A stretch of 64,000 bases of DNA from Dehalobacter restrictus DSM 9455 (GCF_000512895.1 NZ_CP007033.1:402001-466000), one strand, 5' to 3'. Shown: positions 16,983 to 25,522, counted from the stretch's first letter. Translations and numbers: made by a program. The notes: generated by a model not told the origin, from the sequence alone.

Positions 16983-17649
16983 ATTTAATGATGCGATGCT
17001 AAAAATTGCAGTTATTAAAGCTGATCTGTATGAACTAAATGCTTTGCCGTCCGATGACAATATAGACCATATGTTTTCACCGGAATTTGAAAGGAAAATG
17101 AAGGCGCTTATTCGTCAAAGCAAAAATAATAAATCAGTCAGCAGACGACATAGAAAGTTGGTCGCGATCCTTGTTGCCGCCATCATATTATTGTTTGGAT
17201 CCGCAATGAGCGTATCGGCTGTACGGGAAACTGTCTTTAAGTTTATAACAGAGGTATATGAAAAATATACGCAGGTATCTTTTGAGAAAATGCAGTCTTC
17301 CCAGGCAACCAATGAAGAATTTACAGTCTATGCACCAAGTCAAATGCCCGCAGGGTTTGAGCTAATCAATGAGAATTTGAATGGCATCGTTTCGCTGGAA
17401 TATGAAAAGGGAAATGACTATCTGAATTATGAGCAAAAAAAACTTGATAAGGTTTCCATGCAGATCAATACGGAAGGTATTGATCTGGAAGAACTGGAGT
17501 TTAACGGCTTGCCTGCTAAGTATTATTCCAATCAGGGAGTGCAAAACCTTATTTGGTATGATAATAATTATATGTATATGATATCCTCAACTTTAAACAA
17601 AGATATGGTCTTGGACATAGCTAAAAGTGTTGAACTTTATCAAAAGTAA
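16972..17649 (+). CDS. Membrane anti-sigma-like protein with DUF4367-type domain
   Basis: This 225-residue protein has a cytoplasmic N-terminus of about 60 residues, one membrane helix (LVAILVAAIILLFGSAMSVSA) and an extracellular part containing YAPSQMPAGFELINENL, LEYEKGNDYLNYEQ and IWYDNNYMYMISS. The extracellular part matches DUF4367-like domains found in sigma-linked membrane proteins. The start overlaps the sigma gene by 11 bases behind GGAGG, a common sigma/anti-sigma arrangement. It would hold the sigma factor until an envelope signal arrives. Confidence 0.75.
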   Translation: MNFKFNDAMLKIAVIKADLYELNALPSDDNIDHMFSPEFERKMKALIRQSKNNKSVSRRHRKLVAILVAAIILLFGSAMSVSAVRETVFKFITEVYEKYTQVSFEKMQSSQATNEEFTVYAPSQMPAGFELINENLNGIVSLEYEKGNDYLNYEQKKLDKVSMQINTEGIDLEELEFNGLPAKYYSNQGVQNLIWYDNNYMYMISSTLNKDMVLDIAKSVELYQK

Positions 17650-17771
17650 AAAATTATGCTAAACCTTATTTATTTTTCCTTTCTGCTATGTAAGAAAGGT
17701 GTTCAAACGTGACTTTACTTGAACTTTTTTACCTGTCCAAAATATTTAAAAAAATATCCAAATAATGTCAC

Positions 17772-17826
17772 AAAATCCTCCTTTGATTTGTTCTATTGTC
17801 ATAGTAACAAAATAAAGGAGGATTTT
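17772..17826 (+). promoter_or_regulatory. Shine-Dalgarno-masking leader hairpin, copy 1
   Basis: AAAATCCTCCTTT pairs with AAAGGAGGATTTT, which contains the ribosome binding site and ends one base before the ATG. An inner stem TTTGTT/AACAAA and a tip CTAT-TGTC-ATAG continue the same hairpin. The element is repeated before the two paralogous genes downstream. It could be an RNA thermometer, a target for a trans-acting RNA or protein, or a translational brake. Confidence 0.75.
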
Positions 17827-17827
17827 T

Positions 17828-18253
17828 ATGTTAACAAAAAAACTTGTATCGTTTGGAATCTGCATGTTGCTCCTGTTTTCGTTTTCAGCACCGCTGCTTG
17901 CGGCAAATGAAAGCCCTACGCTCACATCTCCAATAGGGGTGAGGTATGTCTACGTTAACAAGGCAAGCAGTACATTGTCGATTTCTTCTAATGGAACAGC
18001 CAGTATCAATGGTTATGTGCAAAAGACGCCTTCGGGCACGAGCATTCAACTTACATCAACTCTCCAGCGTTATTCAAGTGGATCATGGGCAACGGTAGCA
18101 AGTTGGTCAACAACTTCCGCATCATCCTCTGCTTCCATATCACAAACCTATACGGTTTACAGTGGTACGTACAGAGTGGCAACATCTTATTCAGTGAGCG
18201 GGCCAAGCGGCACGGAGTCGGGTACTGTTTACAGCACAACGGAGACTTATTAG
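17828..18253 (+). CDS. Small secreted beta-rich protein, paralogue 1
   Basis: This 141-residue exported protein has a signal peptide ending near LLAANESP and a mature Ser/Thr/Tyr-rich beta domain (LQRYSSGSWATVASWS, YTVYSGTYRVATSYSV). It resembles the small secreted domains annotated in Firmicutes as DUF6147. The function is unknown. Two close paralogues lie about 2.3 and 6.6 kb downstream. Copies 1 and 3 are identical in DNA across most of their length and differ only near the 3' end. Its strong ribosome binding site is hidden in a leader hairpin. Confidence 0.8.
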   Translation: MLTKKLVSFGICMLLLFSFSAPLLAANESPTLTSPIGVRYVYVNKASSTLSISSNGTASINGYVQKTPSGTSIQLTSTLQRYSSGSWATVASWSTTSASSSASISQTYTVYSGTYRVATSYSVSGPSGTESGTVYSTTETY

Positions 18254-18306
18254 GTTTTAATAAATTGTGGGGGTGATTCCGATGTTTTTCTGATTTATTA
18301 AGTGAA

Positions 18307-18420
18307 GATTGGTGAATGGTTATTATTAACGCTTGAGTTCAAGCAGGGTAGCCAATCAGAATGTTGTGCTACAGCAGACTTCTTATGCAGGGCCAAGTTT
18401 TGGCATAAGTTTAAGCTTAT
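18307..18420 (+). promoter_or_regulatory. Structured leader before the metalloprotease, unidentified
   Basis: Nested helices are visible: GATTGG (18307) with CCAATC (18352) enclosing GCTTG/CAAGC, then CTTATGC (18382) with GCATAAG (18403). The last arm can instead pair with CTTAT at 18416, giving two exclusive folds upstream of AAGGAGGA. It matches no riboswitch consensus I could confirm. A cis-regulatory RNA is possible. Confidence 0.35.
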
Positions 18421-18456
18421 AGCTCTCCAATAATAATTATAAGGAGGATCGATTAA

Positions 18457-19125
18457 ATGAAGTTCAATGTTTTAAAAAAAAGTATTGTCTCTTTTTTGGC
18501 TATTGGTGTTATTTTCTTACAAGTAGCAGCTCCAGTAAGCGCCGAAGTAGTTGTATCAGGAGCAAAATGGACAAATACAGTTACTGTAAGTGGTGTTAAA
18601 TATTTAAATACTCCAGTAAACACAACATATTTAGCGACCAATTGGCAGACGCCAGGAAGTACAGCAGTAAGCAATTGGACCAATTATTCGGGCAGTTATG
18701 TGAAAGCCTCTGTTCAAAACAATTCGACTTCCAAAGTTGATTGTGCTTCTAAAGTAAGTGGGACTTGGTATAGTTGGGCTCCCGCCAATGCATATGCAAT
18801 TACTAATATTCAAGATTCCTCCGGAGTTTGGGCGTATAATTTTAATACTGGGGCGTCAAACTCACTCGGAACAAGTTTTGTATATGCACAGATATATACC
18901 AATCCTATGTACGATAGTAATTCGGATTTAAGCCAAACAAGTAAAACTTATGTCTTAACACATGAAATAGGTCATACACAAAATCTAGGTCATACCCAAA
19001 GCCAAACAACTGCCTCGGTGATGCGTACAGGTTATGCATCTTACTCTTGGGCAAATTATGATAGACCTCAAGATTATGACCGAGCAGTTCTTGTTGCTCT
19101 TTATCAAACTTATCTCGGAAGATAA
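18457..19125 (+). CDS. Secreted metzincin-like zinc metalloprotease
   Basis: This 222-residue exported protein has a signal peptide ending at PVSAEV. The zinc site HEIGHTQNLGH matches HExxHxx(G/N)xxH with Asn at the central position, which some metzincins allow. SVMRTGY about ten residues later can serve as the Met-turn. The prodomain-like segment is short. It probably cuts surface or extracellular proteins. An unidentified structured leader and AAGGAGGA precede the ATG. A membrane-anchored protein of unknown function follows after 25 bases. Confidence 0.83.
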   Translation: MKFNVLKKSIVSFLAIGVIFLQVAAPVSAEVVVSGAKWTNTVTVSGVKYLNTPVNTTYLATNWQTPGSTAVSNWTNYSGSYVKASVQNNSTSKVDCASKVSGTWYSWAPANAYAITNIQDSSGVWAYNFNTGASNSLGTSFVYAQIYTNPMYDSNSDLSQTSKTYVLTHEIGHTQNLGHTQSQTTASVMRTGYASYSWANYDRPQDYDRAVLVALYQTYLGR

Positions 19126-19150
19126 TAATTAATTAAGGAGAGTTTATCTT

Positions 19151-19792
19151 ATGAAAAGAAAAATAGCATGGGCAGTTCCCTTGGGGTTGGTTGCAGTATT
19201 ATTTATTGCAGGGTTTGTCGGATACAATAAAACGTTGATATATAACAACAACCCTGATACAGCAAGTAAGATTATTGGCTCAGAAAGTATGATGATGAGC
19301 AGGCCGGAAGCAACAAAAATGGATGATTTGACGAAATACGCTGATTTAATCATTGTAGGAGAGGTCTTATCCGATGCGGTTGATAGTGAGATTGAATTTG
19401 ATTTTCCAAATGAAGAATTAAAACAAAAGGCAATGGGAGAGTCAAGTGAGGTACCAAAAGTTGCTTTAGCGTGTTCTCAAATAAAAATCATAAAGACACT
19501 ATACGGCGAATCTCAGCGTGACACAATTACATTGGCACAGGTCGGAAAAGCAGGTAACGATAACGGCGAAACAAAAGTCAAAAAAGGAGATAAAATGCTC
19601 TTAGTCCTTCAGCGGCATACTGATGATCCCAATAAATATTCATCAGTTGCAGTTGAAGATGGACTTTTTAAAATCTCCGAAGACAATAAAATTCTTTCAC
19701 TATCAGATAATAGATTTACTTCGAGATACGATGATCGATCTTTAGATCTTTTGGTTAAAGATATGAATAAAGGAGCAAAGAAAAATAAGTAA
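19151..19792 (+). CDS. Membrane-anchored extracellular protein, unknown
   Basis: This 213-residue protein has an N-terminal membrane anchor (WAVPLGLVAVLFIAGFVGY) and an outside-facing globular domain with the pattern LTKYADLIIVGEVLS, IKIIKTLYGE and VKKGDKMLLVLQ. I do not recognise the family. It probably shares a transcript with the metalloprotease and is followed by an intrinsic terminator, so a partner or inhibitor role is possible but unproven. Confidence 0.7.
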   Translation: MKRKIAWAVPLGLVAVLFIAGFVGYNKTLIYNNNPDTASKIIGSESMMMSRPEATKMDDLTKYADLIIVGEVLSDAVDSEIEFDFPNEELKQKAMGESSEVPKVALACSQIKIIKTLYGESQRDTITLAQVGKAGNDNGETKVKKGDKMLLVLQRHTDDPNKYSSVAVEDGLFKISEDNKILSLSDNRFTSRYDDRSLDLLVKDMNKGAKKNK

Positions 19793-19804
19793 CTATAAGT
19801 GATT

Positions 19805-19853
19805 AGGGGCTGGTGCAGACGAAAAATTTATTCGTTTGTAATAGCCCCTTTTT
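19805..19853 (+). terminator. Intrinsic terminator after the protease pair
   Basis: AGGGGCT pairs with AGCCCCT, an inner GACGAA/TTCGT(T) stem stacks inside, and a short T-run follows. Confidence 0.75.
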
Positions 19854-20103
19854 GTTAGAAAATCAAGGGTTAGGAAGCCTGAGATGTCGGGATCTACTTA
19901 TGGAAGATACTATGTAATACTGAAATGGGTGCCGCAATCTTGAAGAAAAATCAGTAACTAGGCACAACAGTAGGGTAGTCGTAATGTAAAAAAGTAAAAC
20001 AGATGCAAGAATGCAATTGGTGGTAACATCATACACCCACTTACTTTGACCCGGATTCAGACGAAACTAATATAAATATATAGAAATAACCAAATTATGT
20101 CAC

Positions 20104-20158
20104 AAAATCCTCCTTTGATTTGTTCTATTGTCATAGAAACAAAATAAAGGAGGATTTT
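20104..20158 (+). promoter_or_regulatory. Shine-Dalgarno-masking leader hairpin, copy 2
   Basis: This has the same element as at copy 1, with both 13-base arms unchanged (AAAATCCTCCTTT and AAAGGAGGATTTT) and one base changed beside the inner stem (ATAGAAAC instead of ATAGTAAC). Conservation of the hairpin while the signal-peptide region has diverged suggests that the leader is functional. Confidence 0.75.
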
Positions 20159-20159
20159 T

Positions 20160-20576
20160 ATGTTAACCAAAAAGCTTTTATCACTGGGAATCTGCATGCT
20201 AATCTTATTCTCATTCTCAACACCGCTACTTGCGGCGGAGGCGAACACATCATCCCCACTGGGGGTGAATTATGTTTACATTAACAAGGCAAGTAGTACA
20301 CTGTCTATTTCTAATGGAACAGCCAGTATCAATGGTTATGTGCAAAAGACGCCTTCGGGCACGAGTATTCAACTTACATCAACTCTCCAGCGTTATTCAA
20401 GTGGATCATGGGCAACGGTAGCAAGTTGGTCAACAACTTCCGCATCGTCCTCGGCTTCCATATCACAAATCTATACGGTTTACAGTGGTACGTACAGAGT
20501 GGCAACATCCTATTCAGTGAGCGGGCCAAACGGTACGGAATCAGGCACGGTTTACAGTACAACGGAGACTTATTAA
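20160..20576 (+). CDS. Small secreted beta-rich protein, paralogue 2
   Basis: This 138-residue paralogue of the 17828 gene has a more diverged signal peptide and N-terminus (MLTKKLLSLGICMLILFSFS) but nearly identical DNA from about codon 55 onward. That pattern is best explained by gene conversion among the copies. The mature part keeps the TLQRYSSGSWATVASW and SGTYRVATSYSV segments. The function is unknown. Confidence 0.8.
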   Translation: MLTKKLLSLGICMLILFSFSTPLLAAEANTSSPLGVNYVYINKASSTLSISNGTASINGYVQKTPSGTSIQLTSTLQRYSSGSWATVASWSTTSASSSASISQIYTVYSGTYRVATSYSVSGPNGTESGTVYSTTETY

Positions 20577-20810
20577 GGAAAAATTGTTATGCAGGGGGGT
20601 GAGTCCAGTGTTTTGTATATTTGTTAAATATAGACTGTAATATGCATAGCGTTGTCTGACAAATAAAAGGCCCTTGCATATCTCCCCTATCTTGAACCAT
20701 CCAAACGATCATGATCGGTAGATATTTAAGAGCCCGTATCAAAATTATACAGGATTATAAAGCGAATGTAAATTTAAGATTAACTGCTATATAAAGGAGG
20801 AAGTATAAAT

Positions 20811-22205
20811 ATGTTAAAGAAAAGTGTTATTTCGGTTCTCTGCGCAACCCTATTATTAATCGGTATCCCAGGAAGTATTTTTGCTGCAAATGATGATTCT
20901 AACACGCCATTTCCGTCAACGAAGGTGGATCAGACTACTTATATGCCAGCAGATGTCGTAGCTGCACTCGATGCCACCAATACTGATTCAAATAAGTCCA
21001 TTGCCCCAAATACTACTACGGGTGATCTTCTTACTGCCATAGTGTTGCCAAGATCAATGAATATCAATACTCCAAAAATTGATATGAAGAAAGTGCACGA
21101 TACAAATCCTTTAGAAAAATTACAGAAAGAAAATCTTAAAAGTCACGGGTATAGTAACGAAGAAATCAAGGACATGGACGCAGGGGACTATAATGAAATA
21201 GAGAAAACATGGAGGATCTCTGAAAGCGACATATCTCTTTATAAGAGCTTTTTCCCTGAGCTTGAAAATGTTGATATCAGCAATTGGACCTATGGCGACT
21301 ATTTGGCATACGATGAAGAAGCTGCTGCAAATGCAAATGTTTATGCCCCAACACCAGAACAGGCTACAGCTCTTGAGGCTAGAAATATCACTCTCAGTGA
21401 TGCCAGAACGCTCTTGAAAGATTTCTACTCTTATGATGGTATTTTAGAACAAAGTGATGAAACTTTGAAAGAATATATCGAGGCTTACTATCAGTTCACT
21501 GTCGACAACATTTATGCACTTGCTGATATTAGCGAGAAAAAGAATTCAATAAAAAATACCCAGTCTATCAACACAGGTAAATTTACTGTTCAATATCAGG
21601 AAGAACCGGATCCTCTTCTGCAAGGAAACACATATCGATATGTTAGTTTTCCCGGAGGGTATGGGTACGATTGGTTCCATGAAGATGCCGGGACTCATGT
21701 GAGCCAGACGGTTCGTGATAACCAAAAAGCAGCTGTTGTAAAGGGATATAACAGGCTATACGGAGTATCAGGAACCACTTATACCTGTGGCAACTTATGG
21801 GGAACATGGTCCAAGAGCCAAGCAGGTGCGCATGAAGGAATCGACTATAATCGCGGTACAAATCCTACAATCTATACGATGGCTACAGGGTCTGTCTATT
21901 ACTACTATAACAATGGCTCTACTAGAAGCCAAGTATGTGTAACTGATGCATCATATACGTATACCTATCTTCACATGGCAACAATAAATATTAAAAACAA
22001 TGGTGTGGTAACTGGACCGACCTATCCATCTGGTGTTAACGTGACAGCAGGGAGCAGTTCTCTGGGAACCCAGGGGTCGGTAGGGAACTCCAGTGGAAAC
22101 CATGTGCACTTTGAAGTTCATTCCGGCAGCACAATTGGCTTATTTGGAGAAAATGAGGATACACTATCCTGTCTTAATCCATATAACGCTATAAACCGAT
22201 TCTAA
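20811..22205 (+). CDS. Secreted M23-family peptidase
   Basis: This 464-residue exported protein has a signal peptide ending at SIFAAND. About 260 residues of unknown helical sequence follow, then an M23/LytM-like domain. The domain has the zinc ligands in AHEGIDYNRG (HxxxD), a later His in YTYLHMA, and the HVHFEVH motif near the end. It should cut peptide crosslinks in peptidoglycan or another Gly-rich target. AAAGGAGGAAG precedes the ATG. Of the upstream 230 bases, only a possible hairpin near 20720 stands out. Confidence 0.85.
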   Translation: MLKKSVISVLCATLLLIGIPGSIFAANDDSNTPFPSTKVDQTTYMPADVVAALDATNTDSNKSIAPNTTTGDLLTAIVLPRSMNINTPKIDMKKVHDTNPLEKLQKENLKSHGYSNEEIKDMDAGDYNEIEKTWRISESDISLYKSFFPELENVDISNWTYGDYLAYDEEAAANANVYAPTPEQATALEARNITLSDARTLLKDFYSYDGILEQSDETLKEYIEAYYQFTVDNIYALADISEKKNSIKNTQSINTGKFTVQYQEEPDPLLQGNTYRYVSFPGGYGYDWFHEDAGTHVSQTVRDNQKAAVVKGYNRLYGVSGTTYTCGNLWGTWSKSQAGAHEGIDYNRGTNPTIYTMATGSVYYYYNNGSTRSQVCVTDASYTYTYLHMATINIKNNGVVTGPTYPSGVNVTAGSSSLGTQGSVGNSSGNHVHFEVHSGSTIGLFGENEDTLSCLNPYNAINRF

Positions 22206-22330
22206 AAAAGTTGTAAGTATTCTATTATACACCTTAAAATAATAAGTATTATCTGAATGATATTTAGGGGAGACCGGCATGAGCTTTTAGCTTGTTTCCC
22301 CTGTATCATTTCAATAAAAAAGAGAGGCTG

Positions 22331-23473
22331 GTGCAGTTATTGAGACGAGTGCTTATTCCATTTATACTCATTGCATTATTATTATACTCGGGTTGTAATA
22401 GCGCCCCTGCCACACAACAGGTTCCTCCTGATCAAACCGTTAATCAGGAGTCCCGAACATTCAGCAAAGGATTTACTTTGGAAAACCAAAGTGACCCCGA
22501 GTTAACGGATCGATCTTCAAACTACATTACCGAAGAATTTACCGGTATTCAGGGAGTAATTTGGAACCCTATACGTTTCCTGGATAATGATCGTTTCCTT
22601 TATTTGGCCACTAATATGGATAATACGGACCCGTGGATCTATTGCTATAACCTCAAAACTAAAAAAGCTGATAAACTATATCCATCCGAAGGCGGTTTCG
22701 GAAATTTGTTTATTCAGAATATTGATAGTTATTCTATGGTGGACAGCACTGCTCTGGTGTCAATTAAAAATAATCAGGTTAGCAATAAGGTTTTATTTGA
22801 GGACTGGAAACAGAAAAATCAACAATATAAAGCCTGTGATGCCATTGCCAATCCCCGTACCGGTAAAGTAGTTCTCGTGGACAATAATACAAAAAAGTGT
22901 ACATTAACCGACTTGAATTTGGAAAAGGCAGTAGATTTGCCTTTTATGGGAGTGTATAGTGCTTGCTGGGCCGACGACAACAACATCATTTTTGGGGCCT
23001 TTGATAATTTTAAGGAGCGTCAGGGCAGTGCTGTCATTACATACAATATTCAGAACGAAGTGACAGCAAAAACCTATCTTGGGGATGACCAGGTTTTTGT
23101 TGGTCCCGGACGAGACTCCGATGATTATTGCGAGTTTGCGTACCAGGATGATTACCACGGCTCTCCGGGGGCTTTGGGGGTAATTGGCTATGCTCAAAAT
23201 AAAATCATTTTTTTTGAATTTAAAAATATAGCAGATATGGACTTTCAATATCATTGGATCATTGCGGCAGCAACTGAGAAACCGATCGACTGGGAAGCGT
23301 GGGGGAGGACAACTGAGGGAACAGTACGCCTGTGCGTTTATGATGTGGCTACGAACGCCTATATTATTAGAGACAAGGCTTTACCCCGTCCGGCAGGAAT
23401 GATCGTTTCACCGGATGGAAGGACAATCGTTTATAAAACCTTCGGGAAAGACTATATCAACCGGGAGAAATAA
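22331..23473 (+). CDS. Lipoprotein with TolB/WD40-like repeats
   Basis: This 380-residue protein has a lipobox LLYSGCNS near residue 20. The exported part has repeating beta motifs (RFLDNDRFLYLATN, WADDNNIIFGAF, MIVSPDGRTIVYKTF) that suggest a beta-propeller like TolB or DPP-IV N-terminal domains. GTG 22331 lies shortly after AGAGAGG. TTG 22340 is an alternative. The last 75 codons are duplicated as a fragment near 28.5 kb, together with the c-di-GMP riboswitch that follows this gene. Confidence 0.75.
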   Translation: MQLLRRVLIPFILIALLLYSGCNSAPATQQVPPDQTVNQESRTFSKGFTLENQSDPELTDRSSNYITEEFTGIQGVIWNPIRFLDNDRFLYLATNMDNTDPWIYCYNLKTKKADKLYPSEGGFGNLFIQNIDSYSMVDSTALVSIKNNQVSNKVLFEDWKQKNQQYKACDAIANPRTGKVVLVDNNTKKCTLTDLNLEKAVDLPFMGVYSACWADDNNIIFGAFDNFKERQGSAVITYNIQNEVTAKTYLGDDQVFVGPGRDSDDYCEFAYQDDYHGSPGALGVIGYAQNKIIFFEFKNIADMDFQYHWIIAAATEKPIDWEAWGRTTEGTVRLCVYDVATNAYIIRDKALPRPAGMIVSPDGRTIVYKTFGKDYINREK

Positions 23474-23560
23474 TACTATCTTATATTTATTTATATATTC
23501 AGCTGGACAGTGATGATCTTGGGTCATCAAAGTCAGCAGCTCTTCTTTAGAATATGAACG

Positions 23561-23645
23561 ATAAAGGGCAAACCTGTCCAAAGACAGGGACGCAAAGCCG
23601 TAGGGTCTAAGGTGCTTATCCGCACAATGACAGCCTGGCTGCCGA
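23561..23645 (+). ncRNA. c-di-GMP-I riboswitch (GEMM-I), copy 1
   Basis: The conserved core is easy to follow: AGGGCAAACC, a tetraloop hairpin CTGTC-CAAA-GACAG, GGACGCAAAGCC, CTAAGG, a variable stem, then GACAGCC-TGGCTGCC closing P1 with GGCA. It lies upstream of the 23737 lipoprotein gene. No terminator is visible between them, but CCTT at 23716 can pair with the AAGG of the ribosome binding site, so control may be at translation. Confidence 0.93.
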
Positions 23646-23736
23646 ATGATTTAGAGCAATATATAAACCATGAATTTTATTAATGATTGTTCATACGCCA
23701 TTGTAATTATTAAAACCTTCTGGAGATAAAAGGGAA

Positions 23737-24183
23737 ATGATTAAAACAAAAAAATACAAGGTTTTATGTGGTATTCTCTTCCTGGTTATACTGGTAATCA
23801 TCTTGGCGGCATGCGGGAATACTAATTCATTAAATGAAGGGGAAAATGTGATTTCTAAAGATAAAGATAATATTTCTTTAAAGATTAAAAATACAAAAAG
23901 CATCAGTATTCATGACATAGTCAGTAGCAGTAGCAACAGTATTGTCCATATCACAGACCCAGAAATCATCAATCAGATGGAGAGCTTATTCAACAAAGCC
24001 TCTTTTATCAAATGCACAGATAGCATACAAGCACCCCTCCTTTACATTAATTTTTCCAACGACAGTAGCTCAATCAGCTTTTTTGTTTACGCAAATGACA
24101 TTGTAGATATTGACGGAACAAAATACAAATCGAAGGATATTACCTTCGATGCGATCAATATGTTTTATCTCAAGAAAAAATAG
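23737..24183 (+). CDS. Small lipoprotein under a c-di-GMP riboswitch
   Basis: This 148-residue lipoprotein has a signal peptide with lipobox LAACGN. The mature part is polar, Ser/Asn/Ile-rich, with no recognised domain. AAAGGGAA precedes the ATG, 92 bases after the riboswitch. It is the only gene clearly placed to be controlled by that riboswitch, and a surface protein is a common type of target. A terminator follows. Confidence 0.75.
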   Translation: MIKTKKYKVLCGILFLVILVIILAACGNTNSLNEGENVISKDKDNISLKIKNTKSISIHDIVSSSSNSIVHITDPEIINQMESLFNKASFIKCTDSIQAPLLYINFSNDSSSISFFVYANDIVDIDGTKYKSKDITFDAINMFYLKKK

Positions 24184-24239
24184 GGCTGCGCGCACATTTA
24201 TAACATTTTCATACGACAAACATCAGTTTCAAGCTACTT

Positions 24240-24261
24240 ACCGGGGCAATTCCCGGTTTTT
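24240..24261 (+). terminator. Intrinsic terminator
   Basis: ACCGGG pairs with CCCGGT around a six-base loop, followed by TTTT-C-TTTT. It ends the lipoprotein transcript. Confidence 0.75.
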
Positions 24262-24388
24262 CTTTTCTGTTTTCCGTAAGAGGCCGAGCATTTTTAGTAT
24301 GCGACGGTTCATTTTTGCAGAGTTATATTGGTCCAAACAATTTAGAATTTCATGAGATAATTACAAAAAAATATCCAAATAATGTCAC

Positions 24389-24444
24389 AAAATCCTCCTT
24401 TGATTTGTTCTATTGTCATAGTAACAAAATTAAAGGAGGATTTT
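24389..24444 (+). promoter_or_regulatory. Shine-Dalgarno-masking leader hairpin, copy 3
   Basis: Identical to copy 1 except for one extra T before AAAGGAGG in the internal loop. Both main arms are intact, and the ATG follows directly. Confidence 0.75.
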
Positions 24445-24445
24445 T

Positions 24446-24871
24446 ATGTTAACAAAAAAACTTGTATCGTTTGGAATCTGCATGTTGCTCCTGTTTTCGT
24501 TTTCAGCACCGCTGCTTGCGGCAAATGAAAGCCCTACGCTCACATCTCCAATAGGGGTGAGGTATGTCTACGTTAACAAGGCAAGCAGTACATTGTCGAT
24601 TTCTTCTAATGGAACAGCCAGTATCAATGGTTATGTGCAAAAGACGCCTTCGGGCACGAGCATTCAACTTACATCAACTCTCCAGCGTTATTCAAGTGGA
24701 TCATGGGCAACGGTAGCAAGTTGGTCAACAACTTCCGCATCATCCTCTGCTTCCATATCACAAACCTATACGGTTTACAGTGGTACGTACAGAGTGGCAA
24801 CGTACTATGCAGTCAGTGGACCAGGCGGCACGGAGTCCGGCACTGTTTACAGTACAACGGAGAGTTATTAA
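24446..24871 (+). CDS. Small secreted beta-rich protein, paralogue 3
   Basis: This 141-residue exported protein is identical to paralogue 1 up to about residue 117. It then changes to YYAVSGPGGTESG, ending TTESY. The shared DNA block, including the leader, is about 435 bases. Recent duplication or gene conversion explains this. The function is unknown, but three copies suggest dosage or variant benefit at the cell surface. Confidence 0.8.
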   Translation: MLTKKLVSFGICMLLLFSFSAPLLAANESPTLTSPIGVRYVYVNKASSTLSISSNGTASINGYVQKTPSGTSIQLTSTLQRYSSGSWATVASWSTTSASSSASISQTYTVYSGTYRVATYYAVSGPGGTESGTVYSTTESY

Positions 24872-25021
24872 GGTTTAGTTTGTATTAATTAGTAGGAAGC
24901 CCCCATATAGACGTTGGTAAAATATGAAATGGAGCTACTTCTTAAGTCAATACTCCTTTTGAAACTACAGGGAAAACTAATTTACTATATACACTATATT
25001 TTCTTAATAAATGTAAGGAGA

Positions 25022-25057
25022 TATGATATCCATACATTTAAATACATGGATATCATA
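25022..25057 (+). promoter_or_regulatory. Perfect 12-bp inverted repeat and tiny leader ORF
   Basis: TATGATATCCAT and ATGGATATCATA flank a 12-base loop containing the palindrome ATTTAAAT. A strong AAGGAG just before it serves ATG 25023, which opens a 15-codon ORF ending three bases before the next gene start. This looks like an operator or a leader-peptide hairpin controlling the bacteriocin-like cassette. Confidence 0.55.
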
Positions 25058-25072
25058 CAAAGTATTTTAATT

Positions 25073-25522
25073 ATGAAAGTAAATAAAAGATTTTCATGGG
25101 TTGCCATTAGTCTTGGAGTAGCATTTCTTGCTGTACTATTAATAGTAAATGTCAATACAGCATATTCGGACAGTAATAAATCTCAGGAAGAACTTGCATT
25201 TAAAGATAAGGCTGTAGAAATTATGAAAATAGATACCAATGTGGCCAAACCTGTGTATTTGCGAGAAGTATATGATGAAAGTATTGCTGAATTGAGTTCT
25301 GATATAAGATATAAATGCGTACATGCTCTTACTTCGTTATCGATGGACGGAACTCACAGAAATGGTGATTTCATGCCAGTATTCTTCATTGAAGGAAATG
25401 ATAAAGTATCGATAGCAATTAAACACGACGACGGAACCCTAACCCTTGATGAATTTGATATATCGGGAAAAAATCCGGTTAAAACAAATCAAATAGTTAA
25501 GGAGCAGAATAATGATTGGTAG
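25073..25522 (+). CDS. Exported protein heading the bacteriocin-like cassette
   Basis: This 149-residue protein has a signal peptide or anchor (WVAISLGVAFLAVLLIVNVNTAYS) and an acidic outside domain (YKCVHALTSLSMDG, FFIEGNDKVSIAIKHDDG). ATG 25073 was preferred over the long upstream extension because it begins a proper signal sequence. Translation may depend on the short leader ORF before it, since no good ribosome binding site is seen. Its end overlaps the start of the 49-residue peptide gene. The family is not recognised. Confidence 0.65.
   Translation: MKVNKRFSWVAISLGVAFLAVLLIVNVNTAYSDSNKSQEELAFKDKAVEIMKIDTNVAKPVYLREVYDESIAELSSDIRYKCVHALTSLSMDGTHRNGDFMPVFFIEGNDKVSIAIKHDDGTLTLDEFDISGKNPVKTNQIVKEQNNDW

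Noticed and set aside
18246-18300. GGGGGTGATTCC-like stretch considered as a c-di-AMP (ydaO) riboswitch start
   Set aside because: Only a few bases match. The rest of the ydaO consensus is missing. A similar stretch follows paralogue 2, so it is more likely a duplicated 3' flank.
18307-18360. Possible c-di-GMP-II riboswitch because of GGTGAATGG
   Set aside because: The conserved pseudoknot partner and junction bases could not be aligned by eye, so it is listed only as an unidentified structured leader.
22266-22304. Hairpin AGGGGA/TCCCCT before the lipoprotein gene taken as a terminator
   Set aside because: No T-run follows and the stem is short with a large loop, so function is unclear.
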